In this document: one piece after another, positions 52,842 through 62,438 of the stretch
Position numbering within the stretch: the stretch's first letter is position 1
Layout of the letters: every line of letters starts with the position of its first letter
NCBI GenBank assembly: GCA_024401555.1
Contig: JAKSKV010000009.1
Coordinates: 38,240 to 102,239, forward strand
Direction of reading: 5' to 3'
Length of the DNA stretch: 64,000 bases
Origin: Paludibacteraceae bacterium
GTDB lineage: Bacteria > Bacteroidota > Bacteroidia > Bacteroidales > Paludibacteraceae
Made by a program: the position numbers and the translations under genes
Notes under the pieces: generated by a model
What the model was told of the DNA's origin: nothing
The model's database searches: none
Seen by the model: the letters and a program-made list of their open reading frames with translations, nothing else

Positions 52842-54350
52842 CTAAAAAACTATTTTACCTAAAATCTCATTCAACTTCTCCACAATCCTTTTCTGCTCAG
52901 CAAGTGGAGGAAGAGGGAATACAAAACCTAGTATCTTCTCCTGTGAAAATGTGGGGATAGATGTGCCAATTGCATACTCTATAAATTTTTTCTGTGCATA
53001 AGGAGAAAGCAACATATAACATAAAAATTCCTTATCTATGCTGATTTCTTTTAACAACGCAATTTGAGGATTTATAGTAGATATCCAAGGCAAATTTTTT
53101 ATCAATGCCACTTTCCCTACTGACGCAGTTTTCACTAATAATACATCTCCATTTTCGACCATAATTTCGGGAGACTCTTCATACTTTTTTCTTGTAATGT
53201 AAGTACAATTAGTCAAATCAAGAGCACCTTTCTTCATATTTGAAGGACTAATTGAAATTGCTCCTAACTCTTTCCTACTTACAATATCTTCTTTCGTATA
53301 TCCTCTAAATCCAATACGACCAAATACTCTGCAAACATCATTGATACAACACCACTGCCAACTTTCAGGAATCACAAAATCATCTGGAATCGGTTCCATC
53401 ACATATGATTTTTCGGGTTTAGTAAGTTTGATTTGTTTTGTGTCAATTTTGATTTTTCTTTCTCTTCTCAATCTTTCCAACAACTCATCAGCCGTACCCT
53501 CCTTTGGATCCTGTGGCACTAACTTTCCCATGATGGCTTCTTGCAAAACACTTTTCTTTAGTTTCTCTGGCAACTCTTTGTTTAAGACATTCAAACGCTC
53601 TTGTGCTTTGCCGTATTCCTCCACCAAAGGCATCAACTCTTCGATCTTTGACACAATTCGTTTTTGCTCGGATAGAGGCGGAAGGGGAAATAAAAAATTT
53701 ACGATATCAGACATGTTTACATGACCGACACTAGTAGTCCCTTCTCTATTTAATTTAACCGCTTGAGAATAGCCAAATGGAGATATTATAGCTTTATGTA
53801 TATATTCTGTTATTGATCTTAATGCCATTCTTAACATCATAGTTCTTTGCCCAAGGCAAAATTCATGAGTGCTAGGAAGTATTACAGCATCTCCATAAAC
53901 GCCTTCTCTTGCATAAACAATATCTCCTTCTTGTGGTTTAAGCCTTGAAATCCTTAATTTATAATTTGCTTCATCTAAATATTGCATTGAATCCCATACT
54001 ATAACACCTCCCTTTATTTCTGAGGTACGAATACATGGATGATTTGTAATGCACGATGATTTTTGAGGAGTGCTATGAGGACAATCTACTACAAATGATG
54101 CTAATTCCCCCAATCTACACCATCTCCATCCCTCCGGAATTTCAAAAGGAATTTCATCCTCCTCAATCGGCTTTACCTCCAAATCTTTCTTTTTCAGTTT
54201 ACCTTCCTTGACGAGTTTTTCTTTCTCGGCACGAATCTCCTTCAGAAGATCCTCTGCCGTTCCTTCTGACTCAATCTGGGGAACTAATTTTCCTTGTATA
54301 GCCCACTGGAGTATGCTGTTCTTTAATTGCTGTCCTGTCATGCCGATCAT
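52842..54350 (-). CDS. hsdS: Type I restriction-modification specificity subunit HsdS
   Basis: 502 aa. Two target-recognition domains joined by conserved regions, with internal repetition. LKNSILQWAIQGKLVPQ...GTAEDLL (about 8-40) mirrors LKKSVLQEAIMGKLVPQ...GTADELL (about 258-290). IPEGWRWCRLGEL mirrors IPESWQWCCINDV. FPLPPLSEQKRIVSKIEEL mirrors FPLPPLAEQKRIVEKLNEI. Each TRD reads half of a bipartite site. The site cannot be predicted. The start overlaps the hsdM stop (ATGA), so they are translationally coupled. Confidence 0.93.
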   Translation of the reverse strand: MIGMTGQQLKNSILQWAIQGKLVPQIESEGTAEDLLKEIRAEKEKLVKEGKLKKKDLEVKPIEEDEIPFEIPEGWRWCRLGELASFVVDCPHSTPQKSSCITNHPCIRTSEIKGGVIVWDSMQYLDEANYKLRISRLKPQEGDIVYAREGVYGDAVILPSTHEFCLGQRTMMLRMALRSITEYIHKAIISPFGYSQAVKLNREGTTSVGHVNMSDIVNFLFPLPPLSEQKRIVSKIEELMPLVEEYGKAQERLNVLNKELPEKLKKSVLQEAIMGKLVPQDPKEGTADELLERLRRERKIKIDTKQIKLTKPEKSYVMEPIPDDFVIPESWQWCCINDVCRVFGRIGFRGYTKEDIVSRKELGAISISPSNMKKGALDLTNCTYITRKKYEESPEIMVENGDVLLVKTASVGKVALIKNLPWISTINPQIALLKEISIDKEFLCYMLLSPYAQKKFIEYAIGTSIPTFSQEKILGFVFPLPPLAEQKRIVEKLNEILGKIVF

Positions 54351-55900
54351 TCTTTGTCAATGGAAATACCCAATATGTCTTGAATCTTTGATAGCGTATT
54401 ATCTATCTTGGCATCAAGCGCATTTCTCTTCTCATGATACTGTCGCAACAATTCTGCAGGCGGAAGCACCTCTTCCTCATCCTTCGGAAATTTACACTGA
54501 TCAAAATTGCAATCCAAATCAAGAAGTTGTTGTGCCGTGAACACTCTCGACTTCTCCCCCAATTCATCACTCACAATCTCTTTGCGGTCTGCCCACCAAT
54601 CCTGAATAGGTTGGGTGTGTTCCAACTTCATCGGTTTGGTCTTGCTGAAATGCTTGTAACCTTCTGGCATATCCATACGATAGAACCATGTCTCCTTTGT
54701 ATTGAAACCCTCCTCCGCACCTTCAGCCTTCTCGTTGTTAAAGAACAAGATATTGGTATTGATGCTTGTGTATGGAGAGAAAATAGAGCCTGGCAGACGA
54801 ATGATAGTATGGAGGTTGAACTTGCGAAGCAAACTCTCTTTGATAGCCTTCTTTGCACCATCCGTTCCGAATAGGAAACCATCAGGGATAATGACACCAC
54901 ATCTACCACCAGCCTTCAATCTATACATGATGAGTGCGATAAAGAGATCCGCAGTCTCGCTTGATCGGTAAGCACTTGGGAAATTGCTCTGAACCGATGT
55001 GCCTGTACTACCTCCATAGGGTGGATTCATGCCAATCACATCGACCTTATCACTCTCTTTGAAATCGCTCACGTTCACACCCAAAGAGTCGCAGTGGCGA
55101 ATGTTAGGAGATTCTATATCGTGCAACAACAAGTTCGTAATGCTCAAAAGGTAGGGCAATGGTTTCCACTCTTGTCCGACAACCGCTTTTTGGAACTTAT
55201 CATTGTCGGCAGCTGATTTAACTTGTGGAGCCAGATGGTTGAGCGCAGAGGTAAGGAAACCTCCCGTACCAGAGGTGAAATCGCCAAATGTCTCTCCCAA
55301 TTTAGGATCAATCATCTTGACAATAAAATCGGTCAATGCTCTTGGCGTGTAGAACTCACCCGCATTACCCGCTGACTGCAAGTCTTTCAAGATGCCTTCG
55401 TAGATGTCTCCGAATGTATGCCTATCTTCCGCATCATCAAACTCAATTTCGTTGATGATATTCACTACCTGTCTCAAGAGTGTACCATCCTTCATATATT
55501 GGTTCAAATCTGCAAATGTCTCCACCACAACTGATTTAGAGCGTGGCGTAGTGGCATCCACAAAAATTCCCTTCAAAGTATCCCCTTCGTAATCGACATC
55601 ACTTCCCTTCAAGACAGGGAATAGCGTGTTATTGACAAAGTTCAGAAGAGTATCACCCGTCATAGCCTTGCCATCCTTCTCGTCAATGGCCCAATTACGC
55701 CAACGTAGTGGCTCTGGGATAATGGAAACATACTCGCTCTTGTCCTTACTAGCCTTGTATTCCCACTGCTCTTCCTGTGTGTCGTACACTTTTAAGAAGA
55801 ACATCCAAGTCATTTGCTCAATACGCTGTGCATCACCGTTGATACCTGCGTCAGAACGCATAATGTTTTGTATGCGTTTTATGATGTTGTTTACTGCCAT
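54347..55900 (-). CDS. hsdM: Type I restriction-modification methyltransferase HsdM
   Basis: 517 aa N6-adenine methyltransferase. An N-terminal helical domain (NIIKRIQNIMRSDAGINGDAQRIEQMTWMFFLKVYD) precedes the SAM-binding FGDFTSGTGGFLTSALNHL (about 205-222) and the catalytic NPPYGG (about 291). The IIPDGFLFGTDGAKKAIKESLL block and the C-terminal coiled region contact HsdS. It protects host DNA and forms the core of the R2M2S complex. Its ATG is 3 bp after the stop of the leucine-rich repeat gene. Confidence 0.95.
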   Translation of the reverse strand: MAVNNIIKRIQNIMRSDAGINGDAQRIEQMTWMFFLKVYDTQEEQWEYKASKDKSEYVSIIPEPLRWRNWAIDEKDGKAMTGDTLLNFVNNTLFPVLKGSDVDYEGDTLKGIFVDATTPRSKSVVVETFADLNQYMKDGTLLRQVVNIINEIEFDDAEDRHTFGDIYEGILKDLQSAGNAGEFYTPRALTDFIVKMIDPKLGETFGDFTSGTGGFLTSALNHLAPQVKSAADNDKFQKAVVGQEWKPLPYLLSITNLLLHDIESPNIRHCDSLGVNVSDFKESDKVDVIGMNPPYGGSTGTSVQSNFPSAYRSSETADLFIALIMYRLKAGGRCGVIIPDGFLFGTDGAKKAIKESLLRKFNLHTIIRLPGSIFSPYTSINTNILFFNNEKAEGAEEGFNTKETWFYRMDMPEGYKHFSKTKPMKLEHTQPIQDWWADRKEIVSDELGEKSRVFTAQQLLDLDCNFDQCKFPKDEEEVLPPAELLRQYHEKRNALDAKIDNTLSKIQDILGISIDKE

Positions 55901-55903
55901 CGA

Positions 55904-57088
55904 TTATTTTACTTTTTCTATTATCACTTCTTTAAATTCTTTGAAACGCTCATCGTGACGATAGGCATAACCAGTTCCGATAGGAACATAGAGGGTGCAT
56001 TTTATTAATTCACTGAAGGGGGAAGTATAAGAATCAATAGCAATATCAATACCTTCTGGTTTTTCGTTTTGAAGATGAAATTCTTCGAGGAAATCGCAAT
56101 CACCAAATGCTTGATTGCCAATTTGTTTCACTTGCTTCCCAATAACAATGGATTTGAGTTTAGAGCCACGGAACGCATGAGCTTCTATAACCGAAGTTTC
56201 AGAGGGTAATTCATATCTATCTTCCCTACCACAAGGAAACCCAAGTAAATGTTTCATGGTTTTATCAAATAACACTCCGTTTTCACTAGTAAAATATTGT
56301 GATTCAGGTTCAACCATGATACTTTTCAGTCCCCAACAATACGCAAAGAGACATTCTCCCAAATGACACACGCTTTGGGGGATCTCGACATAGGTTAGGC
56401 TGTCACATTCATTGAATGCCCAACTTCCAATGAATGTCACACTATTAGGAATCTCAATGGAGGTTAGACTACTACAGCCCCCAAAGGCTCCGTTCCCAAT
56501 ACTCGTCACACTATTGGGAATCTCGATAGAGACAAGACTTGTGCAACCTGAAAAGGCATCGTCCCCAATGCTTGTCACACTATTGGGAATTTCGATGGAG
56601 GTTAGACTACTACAGCCCCCAAAGGCTCCTTCCCCAATGCTTGTCACACTATTGGGAATCTTGATGGAGGTTAGACTTGTGCAACCAAAAAAGGCCGCGT
56701 CTCCAATGCTCGTCACACTATTAGGTATCTCGATGGAGGTTAGACTACTACAGTCCCCAAAGGCTCCTTCCCCAATGCTCGTCACACTATTAGGAATCTC
56801 AATAGAGACAAGACTTGAGCAACCAGAAAAGGCACGGTCTCCAATTCTCATCACACTATTGGGAATCTCGATGGAGGGTAGACTTGAGCAATCAGAAAAG
56901 GCACCCTCTTCAATGTACTTCACACTATTGGGAATCTCAATGGAAGTAAGCTTTGTATGATGTTTAAAAGCATCGGCTCCAATATATCTCACATAAAAAG
57001 GTATCGTCACTGACACCAAATTAGGGTTACAGCCAACCACACCCTTTCCGTCATAACTTAAAACAATGTTGACAGAGTTTATTGCCAT
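55904..57088 (-). CDS. BspA-type leucine-rich repeat protein inside the hsd operon
   Basis: 394 aa. No signal peptide, lipobox or sorting domain, so it is predicted to be cytoplasmic. About ten consecutive 23-residue repeats of the form LTSIEIPNSVTSIGEGAFGGCSS fill residues 24-253, followed by two or three diverged units and a cap ending in YVPIGTGYAYRHDERFKEFKEVII, typical of BspA/TpLRR proteins. Relatives are usually surface adhesins. Here the gene sits 4 bp after hsdR and 3 bp before hsdM, so it is translated with the restriction-modification subunits. It could bind a protein partner (complex subunit, inhibitor or sensor), but this is inference. The near-identical repeats invite copy-number change. 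Confidence 0.85.
   Translation of the reverse strand: MAINSVNIVLSYDGKGVVGCNPNLVSVTIPFYVRYIGADAFKHHTKLTSIEIPNSVKYIEEGAFSDCSSLPSIEIPNSVMRIGDRAFSGCSSLVSIEIPNSVTSIGEGAFGDCSSLTSIEIPNSVTSIGDAAFFGCTSLTSIKIPNSVTSIGEGAFGGCSSLTSIEIPNSVTSIGDDAFSGCTSLVSIEIPNSVTSIGNGAFGGCSSLTSIEIPNSVTFIGSWAFNECDSLTYVEIPQSVCHLGECLFAYCWGLKSIMVEPESQYFTSENGVLFDKTMKHLLGFPCGREDRYELPSETSVIEAHAFRGSKLKSIVIGKQVKQIGNQAFGDCDFLEEFHLQNEKPEGIDIAIDSYTSPFSELIKCTLYVPIGTGYAYRHDERFKEFKEVIIEKVK
56330..57019 (-). repeat. About ten 69-bp tandem repeats coding leucine-rich units
   Basis: The repeated core reads CACACTATTGGGAATCTC on the plus strand, with period 69. Several neighbouring units differ at only a few positions, which points to recent expansion or ongoing homogenisation. 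Confidence 0.85.
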
Positions 57089-57092
57089 AGTA

Positions 57093-59414
57093 TTATGCAG
57101 TTGTATATATTTGTTCCTCTAATTCCTTGACAGCTTGGTCGAATCCATCCATACCTCCAAAAAGTTTGATGATCTTGGTAGGTTTGCCTATCTCATTGAA
57201 CGGAGGAATCTCCAAAATGTCTGCTCTCTCAAAGTCAAGAATACCATTTTGAGCATACTTGTCGAGAAGAGCTTCAAGCACCTCTCTTGCCTTTCCCTCA
57301 TACTTGCCGAAATAGTTTCTCTTCTTCACATTATTGGCTCTCTCCTTACGAGTAAGAGGCTTTTGGTCAAATGCCACATGGCAAATGATGTCAAAAATAT
57401 CCGCATCCTTCAATGCATCGTTTTTCTCGCGAACCGCATCTATAAGGATGGCATACTCCTTCAACTCATCAAGAATTGCTTGTTTACGCTCTGCCTCTGA
57501 CCAACTTTTTAAGAAATCATCCAAGTTCTCAAATCGCAGTCTTATTTTGTTTCGTGCGAATGTCCGTACCGATTCGGTTTTCATGGTCTTTCCATCCTCG
57601 CCAAGAACGCTAACAATTTCATGCTCAATCTTTATTTCGCTTCCTTCGATAAGATATTTTGGATGCGACTCTTTCACCAATGTAGAATCGGAACTCTTGT
57701 TCTGTTTAGAATATGATTTATCCTTGCCTGTTTTTGCAGGAGGCTCTGGATCACCATCAAAATTTGGATCCTTAAACTTCGCCGTAGCATTACGAAAGTC
57801 AAGGATCTCCAAATGCCACTTGTCCTTATCTTTTCTAAGGCGTGTGCCTCGACCTATTATCTGCTTAAACTCGGTCATTGAGCCAATCTCCTTATCAATA
57901 ACGATAAGTCCGCAAGTTTTACAATCCACTCCTGTGGATAGCATATCGGAGGTAGTCACAATGGTAGGATACGGTTCATCCACGCTGATGAAGTTATCCA
58001 GTTGTTTCTTCCCCTCTTTATCCTCTCCTACGATACGAGTTACATAATACGGATTCTTCTTACACATATCCGCATTCATACTAACCAACAATGACCGCAT
58101 CTCCGCAGCCTCTTCTATATCAGAGCAGAACACAATCGTTTTAGTCATACGACCTATGTCATGCAACATTTTTGTGATGCGCTTGGCAACGACTTCACGT
58201 CTCAACTTTATGGCTATATCGCGTCCAATGTTTTGTCGTTGGTAAAGTTTCGGTTCGATATATTGTCCCAATAGATCCAATTCATCCTCTTCTGGCGACC
58301 AACCTTGCAAATCGATATTGATGAAGTCTGCCGTAACCCTGTAAGGAGCCAAGAATCCATCATTGATGCCTTGCAGAAGCGAATAGGTATAAACTGGTTC
58401 TCCGAAATATTCAAGGTTATTTGCCTCGTTATCCACCTTCGGGGTAGCGGTTAAACCAATTTGTGTCGCACCTTTGAAATATTCAAGAATCTTTCTCCAT
58501 GCGGAATCCTCCTTGGCACTTCCCCTATGACACTCATCTACCACTATGAGATCAAAGAAATCCTCCTTTACCTCAAGGAACGGATCTGGCTCACCTTCCT
58601 TTCCTACCAATTGGTGGTAAAGAGCCATATAAATCTCATAGGATGAATCTATCTTGTCTTGCCCTTCGGCAACACTCTTCACCTTCGTCATGACCTTTTT
58701 GAATGGCTTGAAATCCTGAGACATCGTCTGGTCAATGAGAATGTTCCTATCGGCAAGATATAGTATCTTCTTCTTGGCGCCACTTTGACGTAATCTATGA
58801 ATAATCTGGAAAGCAGTGAAGGTCTTACCTGTTCCTGTTGCCATCACGACTAGGACTCGCTGTTGACCTTTCGCTATCGCCTCTATGGTGCGATCTATGG
58901 CTATTCGCTGATAGTATCTTGGCTCGTGGCTGTACGCATCATAATAGAACGGCGTTTCAACAATCTTTTGTTCCTCTGGAGTATATTGTTTATGGGCGAG
59001 GTATCGATCATATAACTCTTTCTCCGTAGGAAACTCATCCATCTTCAGTTCCCTTTCTGAACCAGTTGTAAAGTCATGTTCCAAAAATGCATCTCCATTG
59101 GTAGAGTATGCGAATTTCAAATCAAGAATAAGCGCATAATCAATGGCTTGTTGGATTCCACCTCCAACTGGATGTTTGTTATCTTTCGCTTCAATAACAG
59201 CGATGGGCTTATTGTTATGATATAACAAATAGTCCGCCTTTTTGCCTTCGGCAGTTGAATGTTGATTTCCAACGATGACCACACGGCCATCGGTAAAATA
59301 ATATTCCTCCCTCATATTTTTCAAAACTTCCCATCCCTTCGCTTTTAAGGCAGGAGTAATGAAGAGCGTTCGGATTTCTTGTTCCTTGAGATTCTTTTTG
59401 TCTGTTTCCAACAT
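57093..59414 (-). CDS. hsdR: Type I restriction enzyme endonuclease subunit HsdR
   Basis: 773 aa. The N-terminal PD-(D/E)xK nuclease has KKADYLLYHN and AVIEAKD (about 71-77). The SF2 translocase has Walker A MATGTGKT near 190, VVDECHRGS near 291, LTATP, TSDMLSTGVDC and QIIGRGTRLR. The C-terminal EcoEI-type helical domain (about 640-760) binds HsdM. It translocates and cleaves unmethylated DNA. First gene of the operon. A -7 box lies at 59511-59518. No sign of truncation. Confidence 0.94.
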   Translation of the reverse strand: MLETDKKNLKEQEIRTLFITPALKAKGWEVLKNMREEYYFTDGRVVIVGNQHSTAEGKKADYLLYHNNKPIAVIEAKDNKHPVGGGIQQAIDYALILDLKFAYSTNGDAFLEHDFTTGSERELKMDEFPTEKELYDRYLAHKQYTPEEQKIVETPFYYDAYSHEPRYYQRIAIDRTIEAIAKGQQRVLVVMATGTGKTFTAFQIIHRLRQSGAKKKILYLADRNILIDQTMSQDFKPFKKVMTKVKSVAEGQDKIDSSYEIYMALYHQLVGKEGEPDPFLEVKEDFFDLIVVDECHRGSAKEDSAWRKILEYFKGATQIGLTATPKVDNEANNLEYFGEPVYTYSLLQGINDGFLAPYRVTADFINIDLQGWSPEEDELDLLGQYIEPKLYQRQNIGRDIAIKLRREVVAKRITKMLHDIGRMTKTIVFCSDIEEAAEMRSLLVSMNADMCKKNPYYVTRIVGEDKEGKKQLDNFISVDEPYPTIVTTSDMLSTGVDCKTCGLIVIDKEIGSMTEFKQIIGRGTRLRKDKDKWHLEILDFRNATAKFKDPNFDGDPEPPAKTGKDKSYSKQNKSSDSTLVKESHPKYLIEGSEIKIEHEIVSVLGEDGKTMKTESVRTFARNKIRLRFENLDDFLKSWSEAERKQAILDELKEYAILIDAVREKNDALKDADIFDIICHVAFDQKPLTRKERANNVKKRNYFGKYEGKAREVLEALLDKYAQNGILDFERADILEIPPFNEIGKPTKIIKLFGGMDGFDQAVKELEEQIYTTA

Positions 59415-59510
59415 ATTCTACTATGGATTGAGTATGCGCATACCAAAATGGGGCTATCATGTCTACAACACCTTACAACCTACAAATTCATGTAACACCA
59501 CTTACGAAAG

Positions 59511-59518
59511 CAAATTTA
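59511..59518 (-). promoter_or_regulatory. -7 box of the hsd operon
   Basis: TAAATTTG on the minus strand, 97 bases upstream of the hsdR ATG. No convincing -33 element. Confidence 0.45.
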
Positions 59519-59677
59519 GCAAAACAAATGAGTATTAAAAATATGTTTGTTGAGAAATCGCATAAATTATTCGTCTCTGGAATAAAATCCTAAACCGAAT
59601 GATCCATCCTCCCTTCTCCCAAAAAAAATCCCCTTCCAAACCCTTTCCGTTCCTTATACCTGATAACTATAACAATT

Positions 59678-60220
59678 ATGAGTATGGAAGTTAACGTGCG
59701 TAAAAAAGTCTATGGATTCTTCTTGGATCGTGATGCCAATCTTTACGAGTGTGCCTACCTGAATAATCGAAACAAACTGTGTACAAGTACCGGGGAAAGA
59801 TTGAAGGACAAGACGAGGCTGGTGGAAAAGAGTGCGGCGAAAATGCCCGATGGCCGATATGTCATTTGTGACCAAGGTCATAAGGGGAGTGGTCTCTATC
59901 TTCTCTCCGAGATGCCTATCTCATTGGCCAGCATGAAACTGATGTATGGCAATGCCTTGTGTGGTGCGATCCGTAAAAGTGTATATAAGAATAGAGGAGG
60001 GGAATGCGTTTGGGAATTCTGCGAAGCGGAGGAGGCCTCTCATTTCTTATTGCGTGAGAAATGGTGCTCGAACGATGATGCTTTGGCAAAAGAACGAATC
60101 GTGGCCAAGTACAACGCAAAGGCATGTTACCTGCACGAGGCAAACAGTAAATCAGGGAATACAGGAATCGTATGGGTGATTTTGGATAAGCGGGATGTCG
60201 TTGCAGACCTTCTGTTTTAG
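59678..60220 (+). CDS. Hypothetical protein at the edge of the defence island
   Basis: 180 aa (178 from the second Met). No signal peptide or membrane helix. Six Cys residues are spread along the chain, and it opens with VRKKVYGFFLDRDANLYECAYLNNRNKLCTSTGE, a strand-rich start. The C-terminal part is mixed (CVWEFCEAEEASHFLLREKWCSNDDALAKERI) and ends IVWVILDKRDVVADLLF. I do not recognise a family. It is divergent from hsdR, 263 bp away, and marks the right border of the island. Confidence 0.55.
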   Translation: MSMEVNVRKKVYGFFLDRDANLYECAYLNNRNKLCTSTGERLKDKTRLVEKSAAKMPDGRYVICDQGHKGSGLYLLSEMPISLASMKLMYGNALCGAIRKSVYKNRGGECVWEFCEAEEASHFLLREKWCSNDDALAKERIVAKYNAKACYLHEANSKSGNTGIVWVILDKRDVVADLLF

Positions 60221-60269
60221 GGAATGCCTACCCATTTGAACCCATTCCTCACATTTCCCTAAAAATTAT

Positions 60270-60301
60270 TTTGTCTCCTTGTAAATGTTTTGTTACATTT
60301 G
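60270..60301 (+). promoter_or_regulatory. Promoter of the DUF349 gene
   Basis: TTTG at 60270-60273 and TACATTTG at 60294-60301 with a 20-base gap, a strong match to the Bacteroidota consensus. The leader of about 95 nt holds two short G/C hairpins (around 60342 and 60375). Confidence 0.65.
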
Positions 60302-60402
60302 CGTATGTGCTGTTTTTCGCGACACAGTAGTGAATAATAGCCTCCCGTAGTGGGGGCGAATAAAAGTTTAATCGGGGAGTATATTCCCTTAAATTGGTAG
60401 CC

Positions 60403-62244
60403 ATGGATGTAAAGGAACAAAACGTGCAAAACGTTACTGAAAGCGTAGCTTCAATGGAGGAGGTTTCATTGGAAGCTATTGAGACTGCGGATGTTGTAGA
60501 GACTCCTGAATACGAGGATTTCGGAAATATGACAGAGGGTGAATTGGTGGAGAAAGCCAAGGATTTGATGAAGAGCAATCCCGAATCGTACACCTCGTTA
60601 AGGGGGAAAATGGATGCCATCAAGTATAACTTTTATAAGAAATTAAGAGCGAAAAACGATGAGTTGAAGCAGCGTTTTGTGGATGAAGGCGGACTTCCTG
60701 AGGATTTCAAGCCAGCAGAAAATCCATTGGATACCGAATTGAAGGCCATCCTCCAAAATTACAAGGAGAAGCGCGCCGCCGAGTTCCAACGCGCCGAAGC
60801 CGAAAAGTTGAATAATTTGGGCGAGAAGAAGCGTATCTTAGAGGATTTGAAAGGTTTGCTGGAGAATACCGAAGAGGATTTCGGAAAGAAAGTTCCTCAA
60901 TTCCAGAAACTACAACAAGAGTGGAAATCCGTCGGTGCCGTGCCTCAAAGCGAGGTGAACGCTTTGTGGAGCGCATATCAGCTTTGTGTGGAGAATTTCT
61001 ATGATAACTTGAAGATCAATAATGAACTTCGGGACTATGATTTCCGCAAAAACTTGGAGCAAAAGGTGGCATTGTGTGAGCAAGCCGAGGCTTTGGCTGA
61101 TGAGAAGGATGTAATCGCCGCATTCCGTAAATTGCAGGTGTTGCATGAGGAGTGGAGAGAGATTGGCCCTGTGTCAAGGGAGAATCGTGAATCCATCTGG
61201 AATAGATTTAAGGAGGTGAGCACCGTTATCAATAAGCGCCACCACGATTTCTTCGATAAATTGCGTTCCAACGAGTTGGAGAATCTTCAGAAGAAGAGTG
61301 CGCTCTGCGAGAAAATCGAGGCGATCGATTTTTCGGCTATCCACTCGTTCAAGGAGTGGCAGGAGCAATCCGCCAATATCTTGGCAATTCAAGAGGAGTG
61401 GAAAAAGATCGGTTTCGCGCCTAAAAAGGATAATGTGGCCATTTATGAGCGTTTTCGCGCCACTTGCGATAAGTTCTTTAAGACCAAAAATGAATATTTC
61501 CGCAGCGTGAAGGATCAGTTGTCCGAGAATTTGGCGAAGAAGATCGAATTGTGCGAGAAGGCCGAGGCCAATATGGACAGTACCGATTGGAAAGCCACTT
61601 CCGATCTTTTCGTCAAGTTGCAGCAAGATTGGAAAAAGATTGGTGCTGTTCCTAAAAAGCAATCTGATGTGGTCTGGAAACGATTCCTTGCCGCGTGCGA
61701 CCATTTCTTCGCGAAGAAGGGCGAACAGTTCAAATCACAACGCCAAGAGCAGGACGAGAATCTAAAGCAGAAGAAGGCGCTTGTCGAGAAGATCAAGAGT
61801 TTGGTGATCGGTGAAGACCATGAAGCCTCATTCAACGAACTAAAGTCGTTGATCGCGGAGTGGAATGCGGTAGGTCATGTGCCATTTAAAGATAAGGATA
61901 AGGTTTACAACGCATACAAGGCGGCAATCGACGAGAAGTTCGAAAAACTGAACGTGGATAAGTCCAACCGTCGAATGGATGTTTTCAAAGCCAGTGTGCA
62001 AGATATGGCCCAAAAGGGAGAGCAGAAGTTGAGCGCGGAGAGAAAGAAATTGGTTCGCCAATACGAGGCTTTGTGCGCGGACATCACCAATTACGAGAAC
62101 AATATCGGATTTTTCTCAGCCTCTTCCAAGAGTGCGGAGAGTTTGATTAAGGATATGGCCAATAAGATCCAGAAGTTGAAGAAGGAGAGGGATATGATCG
62201 TCGAGAAGGTGAAACTTTTGGACAATGCGGCAAAGAAGGAATAA
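60403..62244 (+). CDS. DUF349 domain-containing protein
   Basis: 613 aa from the ATG at 60403. The N-terminal 45 residues are acidic and Val-rich, and the rest is charged alpha-helix. At least five DUF349 repeats are visible through their cores: QQEWKSVGAVPQSEVNALW, HEEWREIGPVSRENRESIW, QEEWKKIGFAPKKDNVAIY, QQDWKKIGAVPKKQSDVVW and IAEWNAVGHVPFKDKDKVY. Cytosolic; no enzyme motif. The family is of poorly known function, and its repeats may form a helical scaffold. A good promoter precedes it. Confidence 0.88.
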   Translation: MDVKEQNVQNVTESVASMEEVSLEAIETADVVETPEYEDFGNMTEGELVEKAKDLMKSNPESYTSLRGKMDAIKYNFYKKLRAKNDELKQRFVDEGGLPEDFKPAENPLDTELKAILQNYKEKRAAEFQRAEAEKLNNLGEKKRILEDLKGLLENTEEDFGKKVPQFQKLQQEWKSVGAVPQSEVNALWSAYQLCVENFYDNLKINNELRDYDFRKNLEQKVALCEQAEALADEKDVIAAFRKLQVLHEEWREIGPVSRENRESIWNRFKEVSTVINKRHHDFFDKLRSNELENLQKKSALCEKIEAIDFSAIHSFKEWQEQSANILAIQEEWKKIGFAPKKDNVAIYERFRATCDKFFKTKNEYFRSVKDQLSENLAKKIELCEKAEANMDSTDWKATSDLFVKLQQDWKKIGAVPKKQSDVVWKRFLAACDHFFAKKGEQFKSQRQEQDENLKQKKALVEKIKSLVIGEDHEASFNELKSLIAEWNAVGHVPFKDKDKVYNAYKAAIDEKFEKLNVDKSNRRMDVFKASVQDMAQKGEQKLSAERKKLVRQYEALCADITNYENNIGFFSASSKSAESLIKDMANKIQKLKKERDMIVEKVKLLDNAAKKE

Positions 62245-62438
62245 TGGATTTTGCATTGGATGCTCGCTGATAATGACGCAGAAACTCTATTTTGTCTGAA
62301 AAATGGCGGATTTCGTCGATATTATTTTATGAGCATGTCTGTAGGCGATATCTTTGCCATGTAATCGATGACGGAATGGTTCTGTCATCGGTTTGAATGA
62401 GTACAAAATAGGTTTTACAATTAATGTTATTTAATTAA

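Noticed and set aside
56412-56960. 182-codon frame antisense to the leucine-rich repeats, itself repetitive
   Set aside because: Its repetition is only the complement of the 69-bp repeats.
56330-57019. Possible CRISPR array (regular spacing of similar blocks)
   Set aside because: The period is 69 bp, a multiple of three, the whole stretch codes LRR units, and there are no unique spacers.
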